A stretch of 45,281 nucleotides of DNA, taken from IMG/VR virus record IMGVR_UViG_3300018421_000054, positions 1-45,281 of that record; one strand, 5' to 3'. This DNA is from a virus. The notes beneath the pieces are model-generated. The model searched no databases and was not told the origin of the DNA. It was given only the letters and a program-made list of their open reading frames with translations. Positions 7,889-15,242 of the stretch are shown piece by piece (position 1 is the stretch's first letter; every line of letters starts with the position of its first letter). The translations under genes and the position numbers were made by a program.

Positions 7889-8513
7889 GCAAAAAGATAT
7901 AGCATTCGTTTTAGGAAACGGTCAGAGCCGACTCAAGTTGGACTGTCCTTCGCTATTGAACATTGGAACTGTCTATGGTTGCAATGCTCAGTATAGAGAA
8001 TTTGATCCTCACTACCTCGTAGCAGTTGATGTCAAGATGGTTAACGAAATAATCGATGCCGGTTATCATGCTCGAGGAACACTGTGGACCAACCCTAATA
8101 AGGGAATCAAAACCAAGAATCACGTAAATCTCTTCAATCCGCACAAGGGCTGGTCGAGCGGACCAACAGCACTATGGTTTGCGGCTTCAAACGGACACAA
8201 GGACATTTATATATTTGGGTTTGATTATCAAGGATTAAATGGAAAGTTTAATAATGTGTACGCTGACACGTTTAATTACAAAAAATCAGGCGATTCTGCA
8301 ACGTTTTTTGGTAATTGGCTAAGCCAAACTGAGAAGGTTGTTAAGGAATTTAAGAACACACGTTTCTACAGAATCATAGATAATGGAGCATTTATACCGG
8401 ATAAATTGGGGCCGCAGCATCCTAATTTAAAGCACATATCTTTCAAGGATTTTGAAAATACCTTTGCGGGAACCACCGTAGAAGGTAAAATGACTCAAAA
8501 AATGCCCATTTAA
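7872..8513 (+). CDS. Glycosyltransferase-like protein (GT42/DUF115-type Rossmann fold)
   Basis: About 213 residues. The frame extends to an ATG at 7788, but that start would sit deep in the preceding gene, so the TTG at 7872 is preferred; the start is uncertain. It opens with FVLGNGQSR, followed by TVYGCNAQYREFDPHYLVAVD. The GNGxS loop and the GCN after a strand resemble CST-type sialyltransferases (GT42) and DUF115 proteins, which transfer or bind activated sugars. Later segments are WSSGPTALWFA and IYIFGFDY. It sits inside the capsid gene block without an obvious morphogenetic role and may modify virion or host glycans. The donor cannot be told from the sequence. Confidence 0.6.
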   Translation: MKHKNKQKDIAFVLGNGQSRLKLDCPSLLNIGTVYGCNAQYREFDPHYLVAVDVKMVNEIIDAGYHARGTLWTNPNKGIKTKNHVNLFNPHKGWSSGPTALWFAASNGHKDIYIFGFDYQGLNGKFNNVYADTFNYKKSGDSATFFGNWLSQTEKVVKEFKNTRFYRIIDNGAFIPDKLGPQHPNLKHISFKDFENTFAGTTVEGKMTQKMPI

Positions 8514-8533
8514 CCCTGATTTTATAACAATAA

Positions 8534-8541
8534 TGTAAATA
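8534..8541 (+). promoter_or_regulatory. Probable late promoter (TGTAAATA)
   Basis: TGTAAATAT lies 46 bases upstream of the acidic core protein gene in the gap after 8513. The TAAATA core is intact. The gene has its own strong SD (AAAGGAG). Confidence 0.45.
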
Positions 8542-8579
8542 TATAATGAAACAGCCTTACCAATTTAAAGGAGAATACA

Positions 8580-9509
8580 ATGGCAGATAAAACTACATTA
8601 GAACAAATGCTTGAGCATTTGGTAAACGACGAACAAGGAAAGGCAGAAGAACTTTTCCATGAATACGTTGTAACAAAATCAAGAGAAATTTACGAAAACC
8701 TAATCCAAGAAGAGATGAAGGACGACGAAGAAGTTGATGAAGCATCAAAAGACGAAGATGCAGAAGACAAAGAAGTTGACGAAGCATCTAAGGATGAGGA
8801 TTCAGAAGAAGACAAAGTTGACGAAGCATCAGACGAAGACAAGGATGATGAAAAAGTTGACGAAGAGTTCGAAGAAGTAGCCGTAGAAGGCGACGACGAA
8901 GAAGGTGAAATGGACGCTATGGGCGGAGATGAAACCGACGAACTTGAAAAAGAAATTCAAGGCGATGAGGAAGGTGCAGAGGGTGAAAAAGAACCTGAAG
9001 AACTTTTCCAAGATCTTGACGCTATCGTAGACGAATTACAAGCAAAATTCGACGAAATCAAAGGCGAAGGCGACGAAGAAGGCGAAGCAGAGATGGATAT
9101 GGACGCAGAAAAAGAAGAAACTTTTGCTCCTGAAGCATCTGCAGACCCAGAAGGCGACGACGAATTAGCAACTATGCGTGAGTATGTTGAAAAAGTAGCA
9201 GGTGGACACGGTGCTGAGAAAAAAGGTGCTGCGGACTCTGCGGACAACAAAAAATCTGTTGTTGACAACATGAAAAATGACATGGGTGGAACTACTGCTA
9301 ACATCGCAAAAGGCGGTGAAGCATCAGAAAAGAATGATGGTGGTTTATCAGAAGTAACACCTAAGGATATTGACTCAGGCAACGTAAACGTTCCAGGCGC
9401 TAAGAAAGCAGCGGACATGTCAGCAGTAAAAGGCGGACATGGTGCTGAAAAAGCAGGCGCTAAAGAACAAGCGGACAACAAACAATCAATTTTCCGTGGT
9501 CGTAGATAA
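8580..9509 (+). CDS. Highly acidic prohead core-like protein
   Basis: A 309-residue protein. The N-terminal helix (LEQMLEHLVNDEQGKAEELF, then EYVVTKSREIYENLI) resembles core proteins of T4-like marine phages. A long Asp/Glu-rich centre contains repeats such as VDEASKDED, followed by a Gly/Ala/Lys-rich end with two copies of GGHGAEK...ADNKxS. It ends in the basic SIFRGRR. In T4 the prohead core consists of acidic proteins that gp21 cleaves to peptides during maturation; the position just before the protease supports that role. AAAGGAG is a strong SD. The gp67/gp68/gp22-type identity cannot be settled by eye. Confidence 0.7.
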   Translation: MADKTTLEQMLEHLVNDEQGKAEELFHEYVVTKSREIYENLIQEEMKDDEEVDEASKDEDAEDKEVDEASKDEDSEEDKVDEASDEDKDDEKVDEEFEEVAVEGDDEEGEMDAMGGDETDELEKEIQGDEEGAEGEKEPEELFQDLDAIVDELQAKFDEIKGEGDEEGEAEMDMDAEKEETFAPEASADPEGDDELATMREYVEKVAGGHGAEKKGAADSADNKKSVVDNMKNDMGGTTANIAKGGEASEKNDGGLSEVTPKDIDSGNVNVPGAKKAADMSAVKGGHGAEKAGAKEQADNKQSIFRGRR

Positions 9510-9524
9510 CAGAGGGCATAAGGA

Positions 9525-10154
9525 TTGAAAACTAACCTACAAGAACATCTGAGCTTCGATCAGGCTAAAATCGTCATTGAGCGTGATGAAGGCGAGAACG
9601 GTAAAACGTTACACTTGAGTGGCATCTGTATTCAGGGTGACATTCGTAACGCTAACCAGCGCATTTATTCTTCGCAAGAAATTGATAGGGCTGTCAAGAC
9701 GCTCAACGAACAGATTTCTGGGGGGTATTCAGTGTTAGGTGAAGTCGATCATCCTCAAGATTTACGTATCAACCTCGACCGTGTATCACACATGATCACA
9801 AAAATGTGGATGGACGGTCCTAACGGCTACGGAAAACTTAAGATGCTTCCAACTCCAATGGGTCAATTAATTACGACCATGTTGGAGTCGGGAGTCAAAT
9901 TAGGCGTATCCAGCCGCGGATCAGGCGAAGTTGACGGTGGTGGCAATGTAAATGGTTTTGAAATTGTCACAGTTGACGTTGTTGCACAACCGAGTGCACC
10001 AGGCGCCTATCCAACACCAGTTTATGAACACCTTATGAATAATAAAGGTGGTTACCAGGCATTTAGAGTAGCTCAAGAAGTTAAAGGCGATCCACAGGCA
10101 CAACGTTACATTGCAGAGTCCTTGAAGAAGATAATTCAAGGATTAAATCATTAG
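9525..10154 (+). CDS. 21: Prohead core protease gp21
   Basis: A 209-residue serine protease of the T4 gp21 (peptidase S80) family. Visible motifs: NANQRIYS (43-50), GEVDHP with the candidate catalytic H76, GVSSRGSG with the candidate nucleophile serine (127-134), and VDVVAQPSAPGAYPTP. It matures the prohead by cleaving scaffold and capsid proteins. The start must be TTG at 9525 (preceded by GAGGG), because the first in-frame ATG lies after H76. It stands directly before the scaffold and capsid genes as in T4. Confidence 0.93.
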   Translation: MKTNLQEHLSFDQAKIVIERDEGENGKTLHLSGICIQGDIRNANQRIYSSQEIDRAVKTLNEQISGGYSVLGEVDHPQDLRINLDRVSHMITKMWMDGPNGYGKLKMLPTPMGQLITTMLESGVKLGVSSRGSGEVDGGGNVNGFEIVTVDVVAQPSAPGAYPTPVYEHLMNNKGGYQAFRVAQEVKGDPQAQRYIAESLKKIIQGLNH

Positions 10155-10165
10155 GAGAATCACAG

Positions 10166-11260
10166 ATGTTAGACTTTGTAAAACAATTGTTTGAAAACAA
10201 CGTGATTTCCGAAGAAGTCAAGTCGGAAATTGAAACCGCTTGGGAAACTGCCGTAAAAGAAAACCGCGACACAGTCGCAACTGATTTGCGCGAAGAATTC
10301 GCACAGAAGTATGAACACGATAAGGCTGCAATGGTTGAAGCAGTGGAAAAAATGCTTTCAGATAGAATTGAAGCAGAACTTTCTGAATTTGCTGATGACC
10401 GCAACGGACTTATCGAAGCAAAAGCCAAGTATGCTAAGAAAATGAAAAACGATTCCAAAGCAATGGAATCTTTCGTTCTTAACAACTTGAAAAAGGAACT
10501 TGGCGAACTTCACGAAGATCGTAAATCAGTCGCAGCGAATGTTGCTAAATTAGAATCTTTCATTGTGGATCAATTGGCAAAAGAAATTGCAGAATTCCAC
10601 TCTGACAAGAAGGATCTTGCTGAAACTAAGGTTAAATTAATCAAAGACAGCAAGGCTAAGTTTGAAGAAGTTAAGAAAAATTTCTTGAACAAAGCATCCT
10701 CACTTGTTTCTGAAACAGTAGGTAAGAAATTACATGCTGAGATGAGTCAGTTGAAAGAAGATATTGAAGCAGCTCGCAGAAACGATTTTGGTCGCAGAAT
10801 TTTTGAAAGTTTTGCAAGCGAATACGCAACAAGTCATCTAAACGAAAAATCTGAAACTTCAAAACTTCTTAAAGTTGTAAAACAGAAAGAAGAAGCAGTT
10901 GCAGAAGCAGAAGCAAAAGTTTCTGAAGTTGAGAAGATTGTTGAAAGTAAAGATGCTGAAATTGCTAAAATCAAAGACGCAGTAGAAAGAAAAGAGATTA
11001 TGTCAGAATTGATGTCACCTCTTTCTAAAGAAAAGCGTGAATTGATGGGCGAACTTTTAGAATCTGTACAGACTAATAAATTACACGCCGCATTCGACAA
11101 GTACATTCCAGCCGTAATGGAAGGAAACGTACCAGCGAAGAAGGTGTTGTCAGAAGGCAAAGAAGTAACAGGCGATAAAGCACAGGCACAGTCCAACGGT
11201 CAAGAGAATAAGACCGCTGAGATATTTGACATCCGCAGGCTTGCGGGCTTAAAAGTTTAA
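10166..11260 (+). CDS. 22: Prohead scaffold protein gp22
   Basis: A 364-residue protein, almost entirely charged helix and coiled coil (Glu, Lys, Ala, Asp rich), starting MLDFVKQLFENNVISEEVKS and ending with DIRRLAGLKV. This N-terminus and C-terminus pattern, and the place between gp21 and gp23, identify the T4 gp22 scaffold. It forms the internal core around which gp23 assembles and is then degraded by gp21. SD GGAG precedes the ATG. The internal Lys/Glu heptad-rich segment runs from about residue 20 to 280. Confidence 0.93.
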   Translation: MLDFVKQLFENNVISEEVKSEIETAWETAVKENRDTVATDLREEFAQKYEHDKAAMVEAVEKMLSDRIEAELSEFADDRNGLIEAKAKYAKKMKNDSKAMESFVLNNLKKELGELHEDRKSVAANVAKLESFIVDQLAKEIAEFHSDKKDLAETKVKLIKDSKAKFEEVKKNFLNKASSLVSETVGKKLHAEMSQLKEDIEAARRNDFGRRIFESFASEYATSHLNEKSETSKLLKVVKQKEEAVAEAEAKVSEVEKIVESKDAEIAKIKDAVERKEIMSELMSPLSKEKRELMGELLESVQTNKLHAAFDKYIPAVMEGNVPAKKVLSEGKEVTGDKAQAQSNGQENKTAEIFDIRRLAGLKV

Positions 11261-11272
11261 GGAGAACAACAA

Positions 11273-12463
11273 ATGTCACAACTATTAGAGTCACGCTGGT
11301 CAGAAACCAAAGACGCCCTTTTAGAAGGTCTTCAAGGTAACAAGCGTACTGTTATGGCAACGACTCTTGAAAATACCCGTAAGTATTTGTCAGAGAGTGC
11401 TACAGCAGGTGCTACTTCTGCCGGCAACGTCGCAACACTAAATCGCGTCATTTTACCAGTAATTAGACGTGTTATGCCAACCGTTATTGCTAACGAGTTA
11501 GTTGGTGTACAACCAATGACTGGACCAGTCGGCCAAATTCACACATTGCGTGTGCGTTATGCTGACGCATTCACTTCATCTGCATCACCTGCTCCATTAG
11601 GAACAGATGTAACAGCAGGCGAAGAGGCACTATCGCCATTCAAGATTGCTCAAGGCTATTCAGGTTCGAGCACGACTGATAAGGCTGATACTACAGCAGC
11701 AAAAGAAGGTGTTGCTGGTAACAGATTATCAATCCAAATCTTGAAGCAAACAGTTGAAGCGAAAACTCGTAAATTGAGTGCTCGTTGGACTTTCGAAGCA
11801 GCACAAGATGCACAAGCTCAACAGGGCATTGACATCGAGGCTGAGATCATGGCAGCTCTTGCACAAGAGATTACTGCTGAGATCGATCAGGAAGTTATCA
11901 ACTCGCTTTCAACACTTGCAGGCACAGCCGCTTTAACATACGACCAAGCAGCGGTATCAGGTACTGCTACATTCGTTGGTGATGAACATGCTGCATTAGC
12001 AGTTCAAATCAACCGTGTTGCTAACTTGATTGCTCAGCGTACACGTAGAGGCGCAGGTAACTGGGCTGTTGTTTCACCAACAGTATTAACTCTGTTACAA
12101 TCTGCAACTACTTCTGCGTTTGCGAGAACAACTGAAGGTACTTTTGAAGCACCAACAAACACTAAGTTTGTAGGAACTTTAAACAGTGCAATGAAAGTGT
12201 ATGTAAACGGCTACGCTACATCAGACGATGTGCTTGTTGGTTACAAAGGTTCAAGCGAATCAGACGCAGCAGCGTTCTACTGCCCATACATCCCATTGAT
12301 GTCAAGCGGTGTAGTACTTGATCCATCTACTTTTGAACCAGTAGTGTCGTTCATGACAAGATATGGTTATGTTGAGTTATCAAACACAGCATCATCTCTT
12401 GGTAATGCGGCAGACTACTTGGGTAAAGTAGCGGTTACAAGTGCAAACTTACGTTTTGCGTAA
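11273..12463 (+). CDS. 23: Major capsid protein gp23
   Basis: A 396-residue HK97-fold capsid protein of the T4 family. Recognised parts: LENTRKYLSE, NRVILPVIRRVMPTVIANEL, GVQPMTGPVGQIHTLRVRY, RKLSARWTFEAAQD and the C-terminal FMTRYGYVELSN. It is shorter than T4 gp23 (521 aa); the missing length falls in variable insertions. The N-terminal segment before about residue 50 is probably removed by gp21. SD AAGGAGA lies upstream. A strong terminator follows, fitting a highly expressed last gene of the head operon. Confidence 0.96.
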   Translation: MSQLLESRWSETKDALLEGLQGNKRTVMATTLENTRKYLSESATAGATSAGNVATLNRVILPVIRRVMPTVIANELVGVQPMTGPVGQIHTLRVRYADAFTSSASPAPLGTDVTAGEEALSPFKIAQGYSGSSTTDKADTTAAKEGVAGNRLSIQILKQTVEAKTRKLSARWTFEAAQDAQAQQGIDIEAEIMAALAQEITAEIDQEVINSLSTLAGTAALTYDQAAVSGTATFVGDEHAALAVQINRVANLIAQRTRRGAGNWAVVSPTVLTLLQSATTSAFARTTEGTFEAPTNTKFVGTLNSAMKVYVNGYATSDDVLVGYKGSSESDAAAFYCPYIPLMSSGVVLDPSTFEPVVSFMTRYGYVELSNTASSLGNAADYLGKVAVTSANLRFA

Positions 12464-12489
12464 TCATTAACACTTTACAGTGTTTAAAA

Positions 12490-12516
12490 GGGCGGCATTT
12501 ATGTCGCCCTTTTTTT
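12490..12516 (+). terminator. Rho-independent terminator after gp23
   Basis: GGGCGGCAT/ATGTCGCCC forms a nine-pair stem (one G-U) followed by seven Ts. It begins 27 bases after the capsid gene stop. Confidence 0.92.
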
Positions 12517-12521
12517 ATGGC

Positions 12522-12551
12522 TTGACAATCGCTCAAAAAGAGTGTTAAATA
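12522..12551 (+). promoter_or_regulatory. Composite promoter: sigma70-like (TTGACA-N17-TTAAAT) over a late box (TTAAATA)
   Basis: A perfect -35 TTGACA (12522-12527) is followed after 17 bases by TTAAAT (12545-12550), which overlaps a late-type TAAATAT. Both would start transcription near the ATG at 12557. The 10-mer CTTGACAATC recurs at the promoter near 44367. Confidence 0.65.
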
Positions 12552-12556
12552 TTAGT

Positions 12557-12829
12557 ATGCTTGAAATAGAAAGTCATCTTGATTTTGATAAACTAAGAGA
12601 CCAATTGGATAAGTGGAGAAAACGTTTTCCCATGTTTGGTCATGATGTTAGGCGCATACAATCAGCAATAGAAGTCCATATGAAAAATTATATGGAGCAT
12701 CTCATCCGTTACAAGCAGACAAAAAGCGAACACTGCATAAAAAATGCACAAGCCGAGATAGACAAAATCAACGCACTAATGAATACTATTAGCAAGGTTG
12801 AATTGATGGCATTATTGAGTAAAGGATAA
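12557..12829 (+). CDS. Small helical hypothetical protein
   Basis: A 90-residue protein; the ATG at 12557 is preferred over the GTG at 12542 because the promoter lies between them. It is mostly alpha-helical and charged: LRDQLDKWRKRFPMFGHDV, then a segment with IEVHMKNYMEHLIRYKQ, then AEIDKINALMNTISKVE. No SD precedes the ATG, and the -10/late box ends six bases before it, so the mRNA may be leaderless. I do not recognise the family. Its position after gp23 behind an independent promoter suggests separate, perhaps earlier, expression. Confidence 0.75.
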   Translation: MLEIESHLDFDKLRDQLDKWRKRFPMFGHDVRRIQSAIEVHMKNYMEHLIRYKQTKSEHCIKNAQAEIDKINALMNTISKVELMALLSKG

Positions 12830-12832
12830 ATA
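12825..12832 (+). promoter_or_regulatory. Late promoter (GATAAATA)
   Basis: GGATAAATAC overlaps the stop codon of the preceding gene. A start six bases downstream would place the 5' end at about 12838, exactly where the structured leader begins. Confidence 0.6.
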
Positions 12833-12837
12833 CATTG

Positions 12838-12905
12838 GTAATAGAGCCGAATCTTTCGGACTTATGCGGAACCAACCGCGTATTACATAGAATGTAACAT
12901 AGGAG
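12838..12905 (+). promoter_or_regulatory. Structured 5' leader with two mutually exclusive folds
   Basis: GTAAT (12838-12842) can pair with ATTAC (12882-12886), closing a junction with two hairpins, CCGAA/TTCGG (12847-12859) and ATGCGG/CCGCGT (12864-12881). ATTAC overlaps TTACAT (12883-12888), which can instead pair with ATGTAA (12892-12897) just before the SD AGGAG at 12901. The two folds exclude each other. Whether this regulates translation is not known. Confidence 0.5.
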
Positions 12906-12911
12906 AAAAAA

Positions 12912-13331
12912 ATGGGAAGACCAATTAACAAAAAATGGTTTGGTACACAGACCGGCACGTCAGAAGGCGATTATCCGAATATTCCAGTCGAAGCAGCATT
13001 CATCGGTGGAAAAATTGTAAGAAGTGATGAAGGTGGATCAGAAGTATTCATCGTCAAGCAAAAATCTGCACGCAGATTTCTTGTGCAATCACAGGATGAA
13101 GGCGAACAGGCAGTTTGTAAACTCGTAAACAAAGTAACTGATTCATCTGCTGTTGCAGCAGGCGAAATGGTAATTGTTGGACACTTAGCATCTTCAGGCG
13201 GAGATGGTGGTCAAGCGATCAACATCATGAAGATGACCAACAGAGTTGCAACATCTTTTAACGGAACACGCTACAAGTGGTCTGTAACTGATGACTCTAC
13301 TGCTAACGTTCTTGTTTTGACAGCAATGTAA
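12912..13331 (+). CDS. Putative small virion structural protein
   Basis: A 139-residue beta-rich protein starting MGRPINKKWFG and containing FIVKQKSARRFLVQSQDEGE and a Gly-rich turn ASSGGDGGQA. It is preceded by a strong SD (AGGAG) and a structured leader behind a late promoter. It begins the run of structural genes after the capsid cluster. Proteins with a GRPxNKxxFG start occur in T4-like marine phages as uncharacterised structural or decoration-like proteins; that is memory, not proof. No enzyme motif is visible. Confidence 0.7.
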   Translation: MGRPINKKWFGTQTGTSEGDYPNIPVEAAFIGGKIVRSDEGGSEVFIVKQKSARRFLVQSQDEGEQAVCKLVNKVTDSSAVAAGEMVIVGHLASSGGDGGQAINIMKMTNRVATSFNGTRYKWSVTDDSTANVLVLTAM

Positions 13332-13343
13332 TTTAGGTAATCT

Positions 13344-14309
13344 ATGGCACAGTTTTTACAAACAAACGGCGACTATACTATAAAGACCACAGACAGTGGA
13401 AAGATCACTCTTGACACTGGTCCGGGTATTGGTGAAGTTTATGTTACTGGAAACCTCGTTGTTGAAGGTGACACGCTTACTGTGTCTGCAGAAAACTTAA
13501 ACGTTAATGATAACGTTATCATGTTAAATTATGGCGAAACCGGTGCGGGTGTCAGTCTAAGATATTCTGGTATACAGATTGATAGAGGCACCCTAACCGA
13601 TGCCATATTTTATTTTGATGATAATGATGATACATTTAATATTGCTCAAGGTTCTCCGGAAGGATCTTTTAACTTTTCGGATAGCGCATTAAGAACAAGA
13701 AAAATTTTAACAAATTCTGACACGGATAATGGAGATCTAACACTAATTGGAACAGGTGCAGGAGTCGTTAAAGTTACTGGTACTCTTAACTATGAACAAC
13801 AGATTACCGACGATGACGACATTCCTAACAAAAAATATGTTGACGATTCAATTAGAGATAATCCAACCTTCCAGATCATTGATGACAACACAAGGGTTAT
13901 TATTTCTGATAAGGAAGTTAGTGGATCGCTGGCGTACCTAACGGCTGAAACTGGTTATAGTACGTTTGGAGAATCTGGAGTTTCTGTAATTGTAGACGGA
14001 ACCCTAAACACACAGTTTTATCCAAATAGAACCATCATCCAAAGTTTGGAAATTAATCAAAACGAAATTACAAACAATGATACAAACGCTAACATATATG
14101 TTAGGACACAAGGTACTGGTAAATTACAAACCAATTACGGAATTGAATTGGAAGAATTATCAGTGACACCAGCATACGTTGCAGATTCAACAATACTTTA
14201 CTCGAATGCACCGAGCACTGGAAAAACAGGATTATACTTTACTAATTCTACTGACACTGGAGAATTAATAAGTAAGAATAGAGCATTATTGTTTGGAATG
14301 TTGTTTTAA
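13344..14309 (+). CDS. Fibre-like structural protein with beta-solenoid-type repeats
   Basis: A 321-residue protein, rich in Thr, Asn, Asp, Gly and Ile. It carries the fibre pattern VEGDTLTVSAENLNVNDNVI, followed by IQIDRG and by a C-terminal segment with NAPSTGKTGLYF and STDTGELISKNRALLFGMLF. Such VEG(N/D)xxV...NLxVxDN stretches occur in phage tail fibre shafts and in marine T4-like structural proteins. It starts 12 bases after its neighbour and belongs to the structural run. The exact place in the virion cannot be read. Confidence 0.7.
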   Translation: MAQFLQTNGDYTIKTTDSGKITLDTGPGIGEVYVTGNLVVEGDTLTVSAENLNVNDNVIMLNYGETGAGVSLRYSGIQIDRGTLTDAIFYFDDNDDTFNIAQGSPEGSFNFSDSALRTRKILTNSDTDNGDLTLIGTGAGVVKVTGTLNYEQQITDDDDIPNKKYVDDSIRDNPTFQIIDDNTRVIISDKEVSGSLAYLTAETGYSTFGESGVSVIVDGTLNTQFYPNRTIIQSLEINQNEITNNDTNANIYVRTQGTGKLQTNYGIELEELSVTPAYVADSTILYSNAPSTGKTGLYFTNSTDTGELISKNRALLFGMLF

Positions 14310-14322
14310 CAAAGGAAGATAA

Positions 14323-14667
14323 ATGGCAATTAGTAACTCACAAGTTAACTCAAGCACAATAACAGTACCAGTGAGTGTGTACACGAGTTCAGGAACAAAT
14401 GCTATTACCACAATAGCATTGTGTAACACTCAGGCAGTAACTCTAACTGACGAAACTGCAAATTCTGTTAATGTTAATGTTTACTTGGTAGCAAGTGGCG
14501 ATACCGCTGGTGCAGATAATTTAATTGTAAGTAATTTAACTATTCCAGCAGGGGAAACTGTTTTCTTCAGCGATGAAAAATTCGTTCTTGAAAACAACGA
14601 TGCTGTCTGGATTGGTACATCACAGGCAAATTATATTACCGCTACTGTTAGCACATTAGCAGTGTAA
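14323..14667 (+). CDS. Small beta-sandwich-like structural protein (paralog 1 of 3)
   Basis: A 114-residue protein without Cys-based motifs beyond one Cys (ALCNTQ). The layout is an N-terminal strand pair, then IALCNTQAVTLTD, VNVYLVASGDTAG, the turn LTIPAGETVFFSDEKFVLEN, and a closing TATVSTLAV. The same order (CN/AN-containing strand, VxxYLV/VIDE strand, LTIPxxxTV, LVLE/LILPE) is seen in the genes at 17790 and 31766, so the three are diverged copies of one small virion module. SD AAAGGAAGAT lies before the ATG. Confidence 0.7.
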   Translation: MAISNSQVNSSTITVPVSVYTSSGTNAITTIALCNTQAVTLTDETANSVNVNVYLVASGDTAGADNLIVSNLTIPAGETVFFSDEKFVLENNDAVWIGTSQANYITATVSTLAV

Positions 14668-14677
14668 GGAAGATATT

Positions 14678-15232
14678 ATGAAGTTTTTAAAAGCACAAAA
14701 CACATCTCGTTATAGTCCTGCTGACAATGCTTTTTTTATCAATTCGTACGGTAGAGCAGTGATGGATGTAACTGGCGGTCTTATGGTTCCTAAAGGATCA
14801 ACAGCTCAACGACCTTACACAACTGCTGACGTTAAGCACGGAGCAATAGGCGAAGTTGATACAAGCAAAATTCCAAACGGATATTTTAGATTTAATACTG
14901 ACACTGAAAGTTTTGAAGGTTACATTAATGGCAGATGGGAAACTGTCAGAGCACCAGGTGCCTCGGCAATTTCTATAGAAACATTCGGACCAGGTGATGA
15001 TACCGAAACTGTGTTTGGAACTCTTTCTAATGTTCCTGTTTCAGCAAACAATGTTATCGTTTTAGTTGAAAACGTTATACAGATTCCAACAACGAACTTT
15101 ACTCTTGAGCAGAGTGTTTCTGGTAGTCTTGCAGGACCCAATGCACCTTATGCTGACGGTTGGTATTTAAAATTTACATCACCAGTGCCTACATCAAAGT
15201 ATGTTACAATGTTCTTTGGGTTTGCGAACTAA
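14678..15232 (+). CDS. Fibre-associated structural protein with an RFNTDT module
   Basis: A 184-residue protein with MVPKGSTAQRP then GYFRFNTDTESFEGYINGRW (residues about 68-87), a motif common at the ends of T4-like marine fibre proteins (RP..G..R(F/Y)NTDT...E.(Y/W)xxGxW). The C-terminal half has repeated strands with NNVIVLVENVIQIPTTNFTL, resembling phage fibre knob/adaptor domains. SD AAGGAAGAT lies 11 bases after the upstream stop. The structural role is inferred from family style and neighbours. Confidence 0.7.
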   Translation: MKFLKAQNTSRYSPADNAFFINSYGRAVMDVTGGLMVPKGSTAQRPYTTADVKHGAIGEVDTSKIPNGYFRFNTDTESFEGYINGRWETVRAPGASAISIETFGPGDDTETVFGTLSNVPVSANNVIVLVENVIQIPTTNFTLEQSVSGSLAGPNAPYADGWYLKFTSPVPTSKYVTMFFGFAN

Positions 15233-15242
15233 GGAGTAGAAA

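Noticed and set aside
8700-8900. CRISPR-like direct repeats
   Set aside because: The repeated GTTGACGAAGCATC units encode the acidic repeats of the core protein in frame; spacing is irregular and no spacers exist.
8957-9481. Minus-strand ORF of 174 aa opposite the acidic core protein
   Set aside because: Ser/Pro/Ala-rich translation of the antisense of GAA/GAC repeats; no start signal.
12842-12900. Short coding gene in the leader between 12829 and 12912
   Set aside because: Only very short frames without SD are present; base pairing explains the sequence better.
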